Positions 63,151-64,000 of a stretch of DNA of 64,000 nucleotides are shown here, piece after piece. The notes beneath the pieces were generated by a model. That model had not been told where the DNA came from. It was given only the letters and a program-made list of their open reading frames with translations, and did not search any database. Every line of letters begins with the position of its first letter. Position 1 is the stretch's first letter. The DNA is from JBCBKP01 sp038746265 (lineage in GTDB: Bacteria; Planctomycetota; Phycisphaerae; Phycisphaerales; UBA1924): NCBI GenBank assembly GCA_038746265.1, contig JBCDKU010000001.1, positions 1 to 64,000 on the forward strand. The letters are read 5' to 3'. Made by a program: the position numbers and the translations under genes.

Positions 63151-64000
63151 TTACGGGCTCGGAACGCCCGCGCAGCCGCTGGTGAGGAAGGACGTGATGT
63201 CCTGGGCGTCGAGGAGGCCGTCGCCGTTCCAGTCGCCGGCGGGCTCGGCGGCGGCGATGAGGCGGAGCAGCTCGACGAGGTCGAAGACGTCGGTGGCAGC
63301 GTCGCCGCTGAGGTCGGTGCCGCAGCAGGGATCGGGCGTGACCTCGAGCGACGAGACGAGCTCGCCGCCGGCGACGCACAGCACCGCGCCGTCGGAGAAC
63401 CGCACGCGGATCTCGTCGGGGCCGGGGTTCCAGGCGGCGTAGATGTGCTCGACACCGTTGAAGAACACCGCAGCCGCGGGGTGGTTCGCGGTGACGGTCG
63501 GATCGACGATCCCAAGTACGCCGAAGGCGCCGAGCCAGTGCTCGGCATGGGCCCGCGAGTGCCCGCCCTCGACCTCGTAGAAGGGGTTGGCGGATCTGAA
63601 GTTCAGGGCCGCGACGGGGTCGATCATGGCGAGCGCGGTGAGCGTGATGCTGGCCCAGTCGTTGACGTTGCCGCCGATGCGTGCGAGCAGGGCGTCGATT
63701 TTGTCGCGCAGCGCCGTGGGGTGGCGCGCGAGGTAGAGGCTCGTGGCGCTGATGGGCAGGAGGTTGATGCCGTGGATCAGCTCGGGGTCGCCGCTGAAGA
63801 AGGTCGAGAACGCGGCGCCGGCGTCCCACACGATGCCGGAAACAGGCAGCGGCGCGGTGATCGGGAAGACCTCGTCGTCGGCGTCGAACCAGTACTGCTC
63901 GATCGCTGCGGTCTCGGCGGCGGCGAGGTAGAGGCCCAGGTCGCGCAGCTTGGTGTTGCCGGTGGTCATGCCCCACAGCGCGAGCGAGGTGTTGAAGTTC
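63151..64000 (-). CDS. GH81-like endo-1,3-beta-glucanase, C-terminal part, with dockerin-like tail
   Basis: The frame stays open to the window edge, so the 5' part of the gene is missing. The visible 283 residues include FNTSLALWGMTTGNTKLRDL followed by GLYLAAAETAAIEQYWFDAD, a pattern characteristic of the conserved region of GH81 glucanases, and further DWASITLTALAMIDP and GHSRAHAEHWLGAFG. The C-terminus is a dockerin-like pair of EF-hands (DLSGDAATDVFDLVELLRL and DWNGDGLLDAQDITSFLTSG) ending in Cys. It is probably exported for laminarin-type polysaccharide breakdown. The signal peptide lies beyond the window. Confidence 0.75.
   Translation of the reverse strand, partial: NFNTSLALWGMTTGNTKLRDLGLYLAAAETAAIEQYWFDADDEVFPITAPLPVSGIVWDAGAAFSTFFSGDPELIHGINLLPISATSLYLARHPTALRDKIDALLARIGGNVNDWASITLTALAMIDPVAALNFRSANPFYEVEGGHSRAHAEHWLGAFGVLGIVDPTVTANHPAAAVFFNGVEHIYAAWNPGPDEIRVRFSDGAVLCVAGGELVSSLEVTPDPCCGTDLSGDAATDVFDLVELLRLIAAAEPAGDWNGDGLLDAQDITSFLTSGCAGVPSP

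Overview
The window is a GC-rich (roughly 68-70%) bacterial chromosome segment with tightly packed genes, ATGA/GTGA/TGATG stop-start overlaps and frequent GTG/TTG starts. Several features point to Planctomycetota, most likely class Phycisphaerae: exported proteins ending in dockerin-like (EF-hand) repeats with a terminal Cys, PEP-CTERM-like tails (PAPA, hydrophobic helix, RRRR), a HYExAFE-type protein, small membrane proteins ending in a CxxCGYxL...CPECG zinc ribbon, and a very long RicT/PSP1 protein. The taxonomic call is inference; no rRNA is present.

Layout. 1-5 kb: a heptanucleotide tandem repeat, an anchored coiled-coil protein, FabF, a GxxExxY protein with an RGG head and acidic tail, and a second ketoacyl-synthase-like protein whose catalytic motifs look degenerate. 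5-9.7 kb: rnpA-yidD, a TetR regulator, a cysteine desulfurase, a DUF4190-like membrane protein and an MlaF-type ATPase. 9.8-18 kb: an MlaD/MCE protein, a HYExAFE protein with a nuclease-like motif, three tiny exported or anchored proteins, RicT, a chemotaxis receptor, NadA and a PilZ protein. 18-33 kb: surface-glycan and core metabolism genes (GT4, a nucleotidyltransferase-sugar kinase fusion, GT2, Nudix, PabB, pyruvate phosphate dikinase with a histone-H1-like head, a DUF6314-like protein, a methyltransferase, an O-antigen-ligase-like protein, a flippase-like protein, MurA). 33-45 kb: a His/Cys-rich metal-binding protein behind Fur-like palindromes, YHS and SRPBCC proteins, a dockerin protein, RlmN, an SPFH protein, AsnS and a BlaI/BlaR1-like (M56) module. 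45-57 kb: an MsbA-like ABC exporter, two tandem PEP-CTERM-like proteins, tRNA-Gln, GlmS and a run of four zinc-ribbon membrane proteins. 57-64 kb: a GNAT protein, a small phage-like cassette (terminase large subunit, ABC-ATPase/GNAT fusion, HTH protein, LexA-like repressor), tRNA-Arg, a helical protein and the 3' end of a GH81-like glucanase gene.

The two systems most worth attention are these. (1) At 41.4-45.0 kb a BlaI repressor and an M56 membrane protease lie beside a secreted, partly collagen-like protein that is homologous to the protease's own extracytoplasmic region; three near-identical 18-bp palindromes precede the BlaI gene. This looks like a signalling module with an unknown ligand. 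(2) At 57.7-62.3 kb a compact cassette couples a self-cleaving-type repressor, with duplicated operators, to an ABC-ATPase/acetyltransferase fusion and a cysteine-cluster terminase, with no visible structural phage genes. Other noteworthy items are an ATC-initiated gene and a dispersed repeat inserted in frame inside a zinc ribbon.
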